Below, in pieces: positions 24,520 to 36,800 of a DNA stretch of 64,000 bases. The notes under the pieces were generated by a model. The model searched no databases. It saw nothing but the letters and a program-made list of their open reading frames with translations, and was not told the DNA's origin. The position numbers and the translations under genes were made by a program. Source of the DNA: Phylloscopus collybita (Eukaryota; Chordata; Aves; Passeriformes; Phylloscopidae); contig JAJNNQ010000018.1 of the NCBI GenBank assembly GCA_027886175.1, forward strand, positions 16,349,001 to 16,413,000, given 5' to 3'. Each line of letters starts with the position of its first letter. The first letter of the stretch is position 1.

Positions 24520-27170
24520 TAAGGGCACTTTAAGTAAGTCTCTTCTGATTTGCCTCCCAAAATAAAGATGAATATAGCTTTTTCCTTTAATAATTTGATA
24601 ACTAAGATCATCCCCTTGTTAATCTATTAATTTTGTTAAAATGAGGATCTTCCCTTGTTTCAAACATACAGAATAACCATGTCTGATGTTTGCCTTTACA
24701 AGGCAGCTAGTCATCTGTCAGTGCTAGACTGACAAATCTAATCTCATTGCTAGTGAAGATGTAGAAAGACCATGCTCAGCACACTTTTTTATTTATCATA
24801 AACCTGTTCTACACTTCACCTTAAATATTAGCTTTTTCTTCCTAGAATTCCTTATTTTGCTTTGCTATTAGTTATCAAATTAGTGCAACTACAAAGAATA
24901 AGCATTTGTTAAAATGTTTAAAATAGGCTAAGGAAGCTTAGAAGGTACACACCCTAAATATGACAAATTTATGATGCCAGTCGATTTTTTCTCAGTTAAA
25001 AAAATGTCCTTGACCCGTTAAAAAAATTCTTGACCTATTCAGTTGCTCTTACAGGAAAGAATGGCTCCTGTACATTTTCTGAAGCATCTATTCTGCTAGA
25101 TTAAAAGCAAAATCAACTTTGCAGTCCAAATTTTGTCAGCTGCTAAGTCAGTGGCTTGGAACCACAAACACCTGTGTTAAGACATCTCCAGAATTGTGCC
25201 AAAAATCTGGAAAATCTCTTTTGAGGAAACCTGTGCATTACCAGAACTATTACTGCAATGCCAGCACTACCAGTCCAGCCTGGTGTTAGCAATGTTGTAT
25301 GTAGGAGTTACAATCCTCTCAGAGCGCTATTAGTAAAACAGAATTGGGGCTAAACTACCCACCCTTATCATATGGCAGCCTTCTGGTTTGTAGGAAAGCT
25401 CTTAAGAAAGAAACTACTTATCTGCCGTTTTGAAGTTTCACATGTGGGTCTTTTTTTTTTTTTCTTTTTTCCTTCTCATTTAGTAAACACTTTCAGAATT
25501 AGGTAGCATCTTAGATACCATTTGTAGTGTGTGGCTTTGGTGGGTTGCTGGAACTGCCTTCCACAGCGTTAAAGTATTGTTATGAGACATGTGGGTGGTG
25601 GTTACTTTTGCTTTTTATCACTGTCAGAGCCAGAGCAAATTGTTTCATACCATCACAGAATGGTTCAGGCTGTAAGGGACCAAAGATCATCTTGTTCCAG
25701 TCTCCCTGCCATGCTAGACTAGGTTTCTCAAAGCCTCATCCAACCTGGCCTTGAACACTTGCAGGGATCCAAAGCTTCTCTGGACAATCTGTTCCAGGGC
25801 CTCCACACCCTCACAGCAAAGCATTTCTTCCTAATACCTAATCCAAACCTGCCCTCTTACAGTTTAAAGTCATTCTCCCTTGTCCTGTCACTACATATCC
25901 TTGTAAAAAGTCTGTCTCCCTGCTCTCTTGTAGCCACATTTAGGTACTGGAAGGCTGCTATGGGGTCTACAAAGAATCCTCTTTTCTGCAGGCTGAATAA
26001 CATTTCATTTCAATTTCATAAATCCATCACAGTTTTACCTACTTACGGGCTCTTCTCTTTTGAAAAAGATGATATGTACATTTGTTTACAAAGTCATAGT
26101 CCATTTCCTCTTTCCGTGACAGCAGCAGTTACAGGATCATGCTGGATTCCTGCTGCAGGTGATGTTGCTGCTTCTGTTTGAGCCTCACAACTGTACCTCA
26201 GCAATCTCTCTGCTTACATCAGCCCATATACCCAGGAACACCATTCCTATTTTTCCCTTAGACAAACTTCCCTCTCAATCCAGGATGGCTTCCTAAATTT
26301 CTAGCACAATCAAAGAAATAATTGAATTCAGTAGTAAAAATCTGTGTATTACTTGAGTGTCTTTAGTACCTGCCTGATACATTTCAACAGAGATTTAGGA
26401 TTCTTGTAGCAGTCTTCCCACCTATCTCACAAAAAGGAACATCCTGCTGATGTTTACTAACGCAGAAGTCACAGACAAGTTATTTGGCAATGACTTTATT
26501 AGATTTCTCCGAAGTGACAGCTGACACAAGGTGTACTTACCTCATGTAGCCTGGCTATGAGAAACACCTTTGGACTTGGATCGGCAAGTGATCACCTTGG
26601 TCAGCATTGCTTTTAAGTGATATCAGATATCTTTTAGGGCAGGAGGATAATAAAGCATAAGCATAACCCACTTGGCTGCTAAGCTGGAATTAAATGAGGT
26701 GAACCTAAGATTCCTGACTTATTTTTTTTCTTGCTGGATAATCAGCATGATGAACTTTGTCAGTTCAAAGGGATGATTCCTGAAGTGATCCGAATTCTAA
26801 CAGCTTGACTGTGTCAGGAGGCAGATCAGATCACTGGGCACGCCAGCTCCAGAAAAGTCTTGATGATTCACCTGTAACGACCTTTTACATTTTTGATCAT
26901 AAGCAAAGCTGAGTCGGTGCAGACAATGCAAATGGCAGGGTCGGAGCAAAACCACGACTTTCTGCAGACATTCAAAACCAGTCAGTTCGCTACAAAATGC
27001 AAAGTTAGTTGTTGGGGTTTTTTTACAGATTTGCAAGTGCTTTTTATATAGTACGCAATGAGGAAACTGGTGTGCTTCTTTCTACGCGGTTTATTAGGCG
27101 AAGAAACACTTTTCACAAAGAATTTCTGCTTTTCCTTCTCTCATTAAAAACGGAGAAGACTTGGCAGGGG
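24520..27170. other. Gene-free stretch upstream of the LGMN CpG island
   Basis: Apart from the CR1 fragment at 25,652-26,000, I see AT-rich sequence with no convincing exon. A T-rich run is at 25,451-25,470. An octamer ATGCAAAT is at 26,926-26,933, with no context that gives it meaning. Confidence 0.6.
25652..26000 (-). mobile_element. CR1 LINE 3'-end fragment
   Basis: About 350 bp match the reverse complement of the CR1 3' region throughout. Recognisable blocks are atcacagaatggttcaggct, tcatccaacctggccttgaa, tctggacaatctgttccagg, aagcatttcttcctaatacc and taggtactggaaggctgcta. It is 5'-truncated, as usual for CR1, and has no intact reverse transcriptase. This is the clearest avian marker in the window. 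It lies about 1.2 kb upstream of the LGMN CpG island. Confidence 0.92.
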
Positions 27171-27179
27171 TGTCAGTGC

Positions 27180-28210
27180 ACAAGCACAGCCCCAGCCCCT
27201 CTGCAGGTGCCTGCGGTTCAGGACGGCGCCTGCCGCGCCCCGCGCAGCCGGCAGCGGGCACCGGGCAGCGCACAGCCCGCAGCCAGCGCTCCGCCAGCCG
27301 GCCATCCCTGCTGAGACACGCAAGGACCCCGTGCGGCCCTTCGTTTTCTTCCGTCATTTCATGGATTCCCTTTGGAACATTCCTCTGCCTTCTCGTTCTG
27401 GGCCTCGCGCCTCCATCCTGCCCCGAAAGCACAGGGCAGTTCTAATGGGAAGGCGCAGCTGCCGCTGTCCGCCTCCCGTGGACAACCTGCGCAAACGCCA
27501 CGGCCCGTGATGCTCCCGGCGGCTCCCGAAGCGGCCCCGGGCCACGCGAGAGGAGCTTCCCGGGATTCCTGGGACACCCGGGACCACGCGACTCATCCCG
27601 CAGCCGCGGAACTACAAGTCCCAAAAAGCTTTGCGCGGAGGGTCCGCCACCGCCTGAGCCAGCGGGGCGCCGGGCTTGCTGGGGCTCGTAGTGTGGCCGG
27701 GCGGATGTCCGGCCCCGCCTCCGCCCAGCCGCGATTGGCCGGGCCCGGGTCCACCCCCCGCGCGCCGCGGCCGCCTGGCTCCGCACGGCGCTCGCCGCAA
27801 TCACAGCGGCCGCGGCGGCGACTCCTCTGCACGGCGCGGTGAGGGCGGCGGGGCTGCGCTGTCTGGGGGCTCCGGCCGGGGGGTAGGACGCGGGGTACGC
27901 CTGAGCGAAGGGAGCTGTGAGCAGGGGACGGCCCGCTCCGCTGCCCGGTCGCAGAGGCGGGGGAGCGGCCCCGCCACCTCCCAGGGGAGCGGCCGAGGGT
28001 GCCGGTTTCCTTCACGGGCTCCGAGCGCTGCCGAGCCCCCTCCTCTTCGCCCGGCGCCCCGTCTGGCCCTGGGGCTGGCATACCTGGCCCGGGAACTGTG
28101 TTTGATCCCTGCGTGCTGGAAGAGAGACAGGAGTCAGAGCGGCTCCTTCCGAGGGGCATTGCCCAGGGCTGGCAGAGGAGAGGAGGGAGATCGGGGGCAG
28201 TGGGGCAGGA
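27180..28210 (+). promoter_or_regulatory. LGMN: CpG-island promoter and probable non-coding exon 1 of LGMN
   Basis: This is a roughly 1-kb GC/CpG-dense block. An inverted CCAAT box (ATTGG at 27734-27738) and GC-box-like sequence (near 27,716-27,728) sit just upstream of a strong plus-strand donor (exon edge 27838, then GTGAGG). That donor fits a short non-coding exon 1 spliced to the acceptor before 33699. Two ZNF143/THAP11-like motifs lie at 27611-27629 and 27674-27692 in opposite orientation. The many open frames here are a by-product of GC richness. The start of transcription is inferred at about 27,760-27,800. Confidence 0.72.
27611..27692. promoter_or_regulatory. Pair of ZNF143/THAP11 (SBS)-like motifs, convergent
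   Basis: The plus-strand motif ACTACAAGTCCCAAAAAGC is at 27611-27629. A minus-strand motif, ACTACGAGCCCCAGCAAGC, is at 27692-27674. Both keep the ACTAC and CCCA cores of the known ACTACAATTCCCAGAATGC-type site. They lie about 45-130 bp upstream of the inverted CCAAT box and probable exon 1 of LGMN. Confidence 0.65.
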
Positions 28211-28214
28211 TGTA

Positions 28215-31200
28215 GTGGCAACAGCTTAGATTTAATCACCGTAATACATTTTCAACGGGAGAAAAGGATGGAGTAACTACGGGATTTCTCTAGAGAGCTG
28301 GTGATGCCTCAAAGGTGCTGGGCTGTGGCTGATTCTTTATAGCTGGTAGAGAGCCTTGCCATAAGATGAGGTTCTGCTTGGAGGTAATAGCACCACTAGT
28401 TCCCAGTTAGGATGGAACAACACTGTGTTGGGTGTCTGTATTTGGGGGTTAACATACGTGTCGTAGCCTAGATCTGAAATGCTAAGATAAACCATAGTAA
28501 AAGCTGTGTGGAGTGTAGGAATCCTGTGTAATCTCACATTGGAATTTATGTGTAATAACTTCTCCAGAATTTCATTCTCTCCGTTTTCCCAACATTTCCA
28601 TGTTTGCTGGGCAGACATTCTTACCCTTACCTAACTTACTCTTTTACCCTTATCCTCCCAATGACAATTCAAGCAGTGTAACGAAGTTACTCATGCAGTG
28701 TTGCAGTATCTGGTTTTTCTTACTATCAGAATGTGATGGCAGAGGCTTTGTACATCTGCAGACAGATAAGAAAGTAGGTAGCAAAAACCGTTTTATTGAA
28801 GCCTTAAGGTTTGCCAGATTTGAATCTGGTCTTTTTGAAATGTGTAGAAAAAAAAAAAATCCCTAAACCAGGTGTATTAGCTTATCACCATTTTAGAAAT
28901 GATTTTGGGTTTTTTTAACCCTCACATAAATTGTACCATCTCTGCTGCTGAGAAAAGTAAACCTGCAAACAGGAGAATGAACTTTATTTATAATTACTTT
29001 TAAATGCATTTATTTAACATCAAGAATCATTCTGAGTTAACTACAAATTCATGGGTCTTTACAGTAAAAATGTCTTCAGTAGTTAAACAGAATTTTTTCT
29101 GCAAGTTCTTAGATACTTGCCAGTATACTAAGCCAGTTCTTAGAAAAGTTATTAGCAGACTTTGTAAGGAAATATTTTGCAACAGGGACCATAATCTCCT
29201 TCAAAATGTACCTTGTCAGATAAAGTGATAAAGATTTTTTTCTTTCTATGATATAAGTGCAGGAAGAAAATCAGATTTTTTGTGCAGGGGTATAATCCCA
29301 AGTTTAGGTGCTTCTGTTTATGTAGCAGTCAGCACAATGTGTAGGTGGAACATTGCTGACAGAACTGTGGACATCAGTTTCCTGTGAGGAAGACTGTCAC
29401 ATATTTTGTGGAAATCAGCATTGAAGTATTACAGTGGCAGGCAATATGGAAGCACTCTGTGGAAAAAGAAACTGTGGCTTGATTTGGGAATCTGAAAGGC
29501 TGGTAGTTGCAAGAAGTGAGCTGTTGAGAAAGACTTCATAGAAAAGCTTTAATGGTCATCTGATCAGCTTAAGGCTGTTATTTTTCAAGCAAGGTTACTG
29601 TTAATGTACTTCTCATGCAAGTAAAATAGAGATATAGTTTCTGTTTATCTAGCTCTTGGAGAATGTGCTTAAGGTATTTGGAGTGCAAGCTACTCGAAGT
29701 GTCAATATTGCTTTAAAAGCTAGTGGGAAATACTCAAAGCCCTTTCTTTGGAGTGCTATCCTATTTCAAGAGTATTGATCTTAAAGGACTTTCCCAAAGG
29801 AAAGTTATGAACTCAGGGAACTCAGTTGGCCAGAAAAATTGTTCTAGCAGCAGCCAGCCATTTCCAGATGTGGTCTTTCTTAAGCATCCCTCTCTTATCA
29901 AGTCAGAGATGTATGCTAGCTATCTAGTGGGAAGTGGTCAAAGTACCTCTCTCAGGAGAGACTGGTTCTAAGAGTGAATTGTTCTGGCAAGAGCCACCCA
30001 GTTCTGCATGTGCTTCTTCCACAGATTGTGCAAACTGTGCAGCAGCCTTACCTGCATGTGTGTGTGGTGGTCTGATGCTGAGGCCACTGCGTCTGAGATG
30101 GGCCTTTTTTCTGGCATGGTCTCAAGGGAAAGTTAATTAACTCTTCTGTCAGAAAGACTAGGCAGAGCTGATCAAATCTTATGATATTTTGTGCATCAGC
30201 CAAAGCTCTAAGATGATCTTGTAGCAAGTTTTTAGTTTTTCCACATAGTCTTCATCTGCATGTGATTTAGGATTGATTGCATGTGACGGATCTTCAGAAA
30301 AAGGCTTTTTCTGTACCTGTGGTAAACTGGTCAGCTGAGCTGCTGTCTCTTAGTATGATGTGAAGAGAAATCATGTGATGGGGAGCTTTCTCTTCTCAAC
30401 TATAGGTCAAGAACTCATACAACACAACCCTGAACACAGCCTTTTAAATTGCCCACTTGCATTCAGAGGACTTCTTTAAAACAAGTAGAAATATGTGTGT
30501 GCATGAGTGAGTGCATTTGTTTGTTTGTACTTTGTTGGGTTTGGTTTGGGTTTTTTGTTAAGGTACTAGTTAGAAACAATGAGGACCTATTCCCACTGTG
30601 TTTAAACCTATTTTAAGTGCTGCTTAGAGAACTTTGGGGAGCTGAGCATTTATTAGTTATGGCTTATTAGTCCATTGTGGTATGTCTGGGTTGTTTTTTT
30701 TTTTTTTTATTTCCTCCCTTCTTTCTGGAGTTGATTTGATTTAATTATAGTATAGGAAAAGGCAGATGAGAGTAATTTGTACCAAAGAGGAGATCCTTTT
30801 CTATTCTAAATAATCCATGACAAAATATGTATGATTTGCTAGTACAGTGCAATGTTTCTTGGTGTTTATTTTTTTTTTTTCCTGGGTGTTCTGCTTCAGT
30901 CACAACTTCTGTCTCAGCAGAGCAGAGAAAGGCGAGGACCTAGATACCCTTGTACTACCTGGAAGATTCTTGAATCCCTCATGGTGGGACTGCCTGAGGG
31001 GCTGGTAGCTAAGTCTCTGTTCCTGATCTTGCCCAGGAATCTTCTGTTGTGGGGCTGTTGCAGGCAGAGTGCCGTGCTGGTGTGTGGTACGTCTGTGGTA
31101 CGTGTGTGTGGCACAGCACGGGCCAGCTCACAGGTACTGCCTGGGGTCCTGAGAACTGTAGACCCTTGTTAGTATAGTCAGGAGTGTGAACTCACCAGGA

Positions 31201-33698
31201 AAGACAATCCCATCAAACTGTTTCCAGTTGCCTGCTGTATCAGTAACTGATAGTGGCAGTGACTGTTTCTGTGTGGTGGATGTCTGTGCCAGGACCTCCC
31301 TTGAAATTAGCCATCATGTTATATGGCCCAGTGAACAGCTGGCACTAATACAGTTTCTATTGATATGCCCTAGATTCTAAGGAATGGTATCTCAAAGAGC
31401 TAAGCATCATGTGAAAGCAATTATTTGAACCATTCATTTTCTTTTTTTTTCCTTCTTTTTTCATGTAAATATAATTCATGTTATGCTTTGAGAAATGTTA
31501 TGAGACAGACACTGAGCTCTGAGGGATCTGTTTGCAGGAAATTCAGCTCAATATTCCAGTGTGTCAAGCTCAGTTAAGATTTATAGGCAGATTGTCTAAA
31601 CAATACTGATTTTGTTTTCTTACCTAATATTTCAGGAGTTAGGTATACATGAAATGGAATATTGGAAATGAATAGGCTCATTGGCCTGTATCATATTGTG
31701 GCAGTTTACAAAAGTTCTAAACAGGTTGCTCTGAATCTTAGCCAGGCTGTAGGCAACAGAATAGGCAGGTTTTATGGATGTTGTACACACAGAGCATCTT
31801 CAGCACAGCATGTTATTTGTCTTACCATCTGAAGAACTGGCAAGATAGATCAGGCAGAGTTGCCATACAAAACCACGTTCTTTGGCAACAATGACAAAAC
31901 TTTACAATTCCAGCTCAACATGGAAAAGTATAATCATCTAATCAAAAAAAATCTGGTTATTCCTTCATACCTGCTTGACTGCTGAAGAAGCTAATAATTC
32001 AACAAACCCTAAATTGTTAAGTTACTGTGTATTGTTCTTGCTCCAAGTATGACAGGCCATGACAGGAGTGGCTTCTTCCTGAAAGATAAGTTTTTGGAAG
32101 AAGCAGTTTCATAACAGTTAATGTTTGGTTCTGTCTTGACTGTCATGACTTCCTTTACTTCGTGCTAGCTCCACTAGAAAGGATAAAAACCCCCAACTTT
32201 TAAATATGTATATGGTATAATATATGCATTATTTTTTTTTCATACTACTGCTTACAAGATTAAATCTTAGTGAGCAGTGGACCCATGCTATGTGTTAGGT
32301 TAGCACAGCTGCTTTGGAGAGGAGCTGGGGATTTCTCTGTTCCAGGCTGCAAATGGGTAATTTTGACTGGGGTGCTGAAGCTGACTTAGATACTGTACTT
32401 GGTTTAGTGGTAGTTTTGATATTTTGTTTTGTGACCTTGTTAAATGGCTTGGGGTTTTCCAGCTTTTATTTCAGAGAAAGCCATGTTAAAGTGGGCTACT
32501 CTGCCTCTTCATACAACACCTCTTCCATATACTTAGCAGCAACGATTAATTTCCAGGGTCTGGTTTCTGTGAGTAGGTGGGTGTAAAGTTCCATCTCTCA
32601 GTGCATGAGGAAATGTGTAATCTTTATGCATGTACCAGGAGCATGCAGTTCTTCAGGGGAGTTTGCTTTAAGAGTTTCACGTTGGATGCAGCAGACCTGA
32701 GACTGTGACCAGTAAGGGGAACCTGCCTGCCCTCCCAACCTCAATTCAAAAAGCAGACCTTAAACCTGTGATTAGATATGGCCAGATAGTTTGCTGGTAG
32801 AGTAAATGCTTTATCAGACAATCATCATGCTCAGGACATTCACTAGCAAGGACCCTACTTCTAGTCCTCTCAAGAAAGTAAAAGCCATTTCTGCATGGGC
32901 TCAAATCTCCCCTGTGCTCTGCTTTTCTAAGTTTGACATTCACAGACTCAGATGCAATTATCTCACTGTGCACCTTGTGCAACCACTTAACCATTGAGCA
33001 AAAGAGGCAAAAGGGCTGTTCTTTCATGTGGTACTGCTTCACATTTGCTCTATGCTAGCGTAACAGGTTGCAGAAATAGTGTGAGGCTCTCACAGCCTGC
33101 ACTTCCCCCCAGCCCCAGCAGTTAGGGCTGTATCTTGTGCAGAACAGTGGCATGGCCTCTTTCCACACGCCTTGATATTGTGGGCACAGAGAGCTTTTGT
33201 GACACTCTGACCTTCCAACTCCCCAGCACTTCTCCATGTTTTTAGTATCCTACATCACCTGGGATTTGACTTAGTAATAATGGGCTGATTGCCAGTGAGT
33301 GGAAACCAGGGAATCACATAAACAGAGACCAAGAGAATAGTTTTAATCTGAAAGAGTTTTATCTGTGAAGTAATTGATAGTGAGGCTTGCTTTGTATTTG
33401 AGATTGCCAGGTATTATAGAACAAAACAACCAGAGGGAGCTGAACGACTTGGTTTTCCTATTCAGAATTACTTTCAGTCAGATTTGAAAGCTGACAAAAA
33501 AACTATTGTAGCTAGTAGCAGCTTGGTGCTAAAGGAAGATATGACCAGAAATTGTAGTGTGGGTTAAAGGGTCTGTGAAACAAACACACAAACCCCACAA
33601 GCAAGAAAAGCTTCTAGTTGTGATACTGCTGATGTTTGTTTTTCATTTGTTTATTGACTGATGTCGTCTCATTTACTTCTCTCAAAATTCTTCATTAG
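28215..33698 (+). other. LGMN: LGMN intron 1 (after the CpG island)
   Basis: The sequence is AT-rich with T runs near 30,690 and 30,870. I recognise no coding exon, RNA gene or large repeat. The 106-codon frame at 30,852-31,172 has no family features. Confidence 0.55.
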
Positions 33699-33876
33699 GA
33701 AATTTTTCTCCCATTTGTGGAGTAAATAAAGAAGAGAGATGATACTGAAAGCAGTTGTGCTGCTGGGCTGTGCTCTGGGCATCAGCACATTCCACATGGA
33801 AGAACCTGAAGATGGAGGCAAGCACTGGGTGGTGATTGTTGCAGGTTCGAATGGCTGGTACAACTATCGCCACCAG
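33699..33876 (+). CDS. LGMN: LGMN exon 2: 5' UTR end, signal peptide, residues 1-46
   Basis: Acceptor TTCATTAG, then 40 nt of 5' UTR, ATG at 33739-33741, donor GTAAGG. Encodes [16 protein letters not shown] (hydrophobic signal core) and then [20 protein letters not shown], the first beta strand of the caspase-like fold. Phase 0 at the end. Confidence 0.96.
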
Positions 33877-36800
33877 GTAAGGACCACTGGTTCCACATGT
33901 TGATGCTGTCCATGCTCCCAGACTTGCAGGAAAGTGATAGCTGCCTATTATCTAGACTAGACCTTCTGTTATTTGAGCAAGTGCTACTACTTGTAGACTC
34001 TCAGGTGTGTGTGAAGTTTTCAAAGCAAACAGCAGCAAGATTCATTCAGAATCTGCTCTTAGTTCTTCTTGTTACCACCCCAAGAATTCCCTTCCACCAT
34101 TCCATTTTACTATGTGATTTTTTTTTTTTTTTTGCATAAAACTTTTCCCTGCCTCTAACCTCTTGAAAAAGCTGTCATTACAGGAGAAGTATTCTTCCTC
34201 TAATCACACTTCTGGGGGACCAGTGCCTTTTAGGGTACATACTCTATTACTAAGTCGGCTAGAGGATCTAACCCCAGCTTGCACTTGTACAAATGATATC
34301 TAGAGGTAAACCTCATTTTGAGACACATGCATGTTTCTTTCAATTTTTTTCCTCTTTTCATTATGCTATGAGAATCTTCCTTTTTTTTTCTAGTTAAAAA
34401 ATCTCTGAAGGCTGCAAATGCACTATATGTTTTGAGTAGTGGAGGACATGTGGAAGGCAGTTCTTTTTAACCTGAACCAGTTTGCAGACTGTGTTCAACA
34501 GCATGGCCTCAGAATTATGTTGGCACAACAAAGATATGGTGCACCAGGGTGCAGGGAACAAAGTGAGTGGCAAAAACAGGAGGAAAGGGAACCAGGACTC
34601 CTGAGTCTAACACTGCTGGGAAAGCCAGTGTGTTGTGAAATTGTGGACTGAGTGTGGGTGTCACTATGGACAGGATTAAATCCAAGTAACTTAACTCTGA
34701 TTAAGTTCAAGATTTATAATCAGCAGTCAGGAAACTTCTGCAGCATTTTCCCATTAGGGAATTGCTGGACAATCCCTTAAACAGATTAATCTATGGAAAT
34801 GCCATCTTTGCTCTAAACTTGCAACTTGGCTTTCCTGGAGAACAGAATCAATTTAATTCTGATTTATGTGTACATTTATATATTTCTAAATGTTAGAAAA
34901 AATAGGTTATTATAGTACTGTTGGTTAAATACTAGTGTACAAAATCAGCATTTTTAAAACTGAGTTGTATGAAATGTACTGGCTGATTTGCTGAATGCTG
35001 GAACTTTTAAAGTATTTATTATTTTTAATGTAACTGCCTATAAAATATAGAGAGGCTTCATCCTCTTGGTCAACTGAGGAACAAATGAGCCTTCTGTGTG
35101 TTGGGCACCCTGAGTTTTGAGTATGTTTCTCTTCCTCCTCAGCTCACAATCAGTTTGTAACTTCCAGCACAGTGATGAGCTTAAAACTAGATGAATCAGT
35201 CTGACAGTCCTGTTGCATCTGAAGAGCAACCTGTTACTGGCAAGTGCTAGCACAACACTCTGACAAACGGGTTTTAGGGATTTTGCCAGCTCCTTACACT
35301 GTAGGTATCACCTGATAATCATAGTTGGAATATTCCAGCCTTAATATAAACTATTCCTATTTCAAATTAAATCTTAAAGAGGAGTTTTAAAGTTGAAAGT
35401 GGGAAACAAGGACGAAAATACTACTGCTGTACTTGATTACTGCCTGTCTTGGGGTGTCTAAATTTAATTACTGAGTTGTGCTCTTTTTGTTGCTATTGCT
35501 GTATAACCAGTCTAGCTGGCTCCCTTCCATTCCAGGAAGAGTTAATACCACAACATTCATTCTTTAAATAAAACTACAATTTTGAAGTTGTGGCTCATGG
35601 GAAGTCCTTTTCTCAGTTGCCTGGGCACAGTTTTTAATCTCTCTGTCAGTGAGCCTTCAATGGCAAGTGTATCTGCCAGGTAGAATAGGGTTATGAAGAA
35701 CACAAGATCCACACTTAGAAATTTGTGTCCAGCAGTGAGTGAGTCTTTGTAACATGCCAGTTTCACAGAAGTCTATTAACTTTTGAGTGTGGTCTTGCTT
35801 TGCAGATAGTTATTAATTCCTTTTCAATGCTCAAAAAATGAGAACAGGATTTCTTTAAATACCTTAATTTTGAAGATAATGTCAACTAACAGTGCGAAAT
35901 ATCTGCCATGTTGGATTGTTCTGAATTTAAATACTAGAAATCTCTGTATTTTAAACTACCACTTGCTTCAGGTATTAACATTTGGAAATGAGAAAATTAG
36001 AACACAAATAATAATCCTATTAAAGTTAGAAAAGCAGCATCATAGAAGAGTCTGTATGAAGGATCCTTCAGATTGAGGCTGGGTTCTTACTTGCCTGTCC
36101 TGAGCAAGATGCTGTGCATTTTAACTAGTTATGAAAAAGCTGAATTCCCACAAGATGCAGCACATCAGCAGCTTGTGCTGTTCTGCATAGTGGCCTTTTG
36201 TGGCCAGTTTAAGGGCCTGGTGGGAGTGAGCATGCATGGTAGGAGTGCCATGTGGTGAGACAGACCCGGCAGTTAGTCATGGCAAATCCTCTTGTGTGTG
36301 CCATGAAGTGTCATCCAGACAAGGGTGCCTTGGATATTAAAAAATTGGAGAAGTTTGTTCCCAGCAAAACAAGCAGAATGGCAGACTTTTAAGGAGAGTT
36401 ATTCAGAGGAGGAAAGATGCTACAGAAATCGTAGGAGTTGTAACAGATTTTTGAAAACATTATGCAGACTGATCACCATGCTTTGTGTGCTAGTGTTCCC
36501 TACCTTCCAGAGGTGCAAGCAAAAACATTGTAAGTAATTTAATATTTGCCCAAGTCATGTACAGTGGAACCAGGCATAGGACTTGATCTTTCACTTCTGT
36601 GCTTCAGAACACATAGTGAGCACACATAGAAACACGTGGTGTTGTTCAGGAGAATCATACCTGTGGCTATAAGAAATCAAAGCAGCGCTCCAGGATTGCA
36701 CATTTGTGTCATTTTTTGCTTTCTAAGGAAGAAACTGCAGAGGAAAGTACGTTGTACTCTAATTCACTTCCCTCCTGCCATCACCTTCTTCCCCAGAACT

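Noticed and set aside
26926..26933. Octamer ATGCAAAT upstream of LGMN
   Set aside because: An 8-mer is expected by chance about every 30-60 kb on two strands; no supporting neighbouring sites.
27372..28159. Several frames of 120-190 codons on both strands in the LGMN CpG island
   Set aside because: Arg/Pro/Gly/Ala-rich products of CpG-island composition; overlap each other in opposite directions and cover the promoter.
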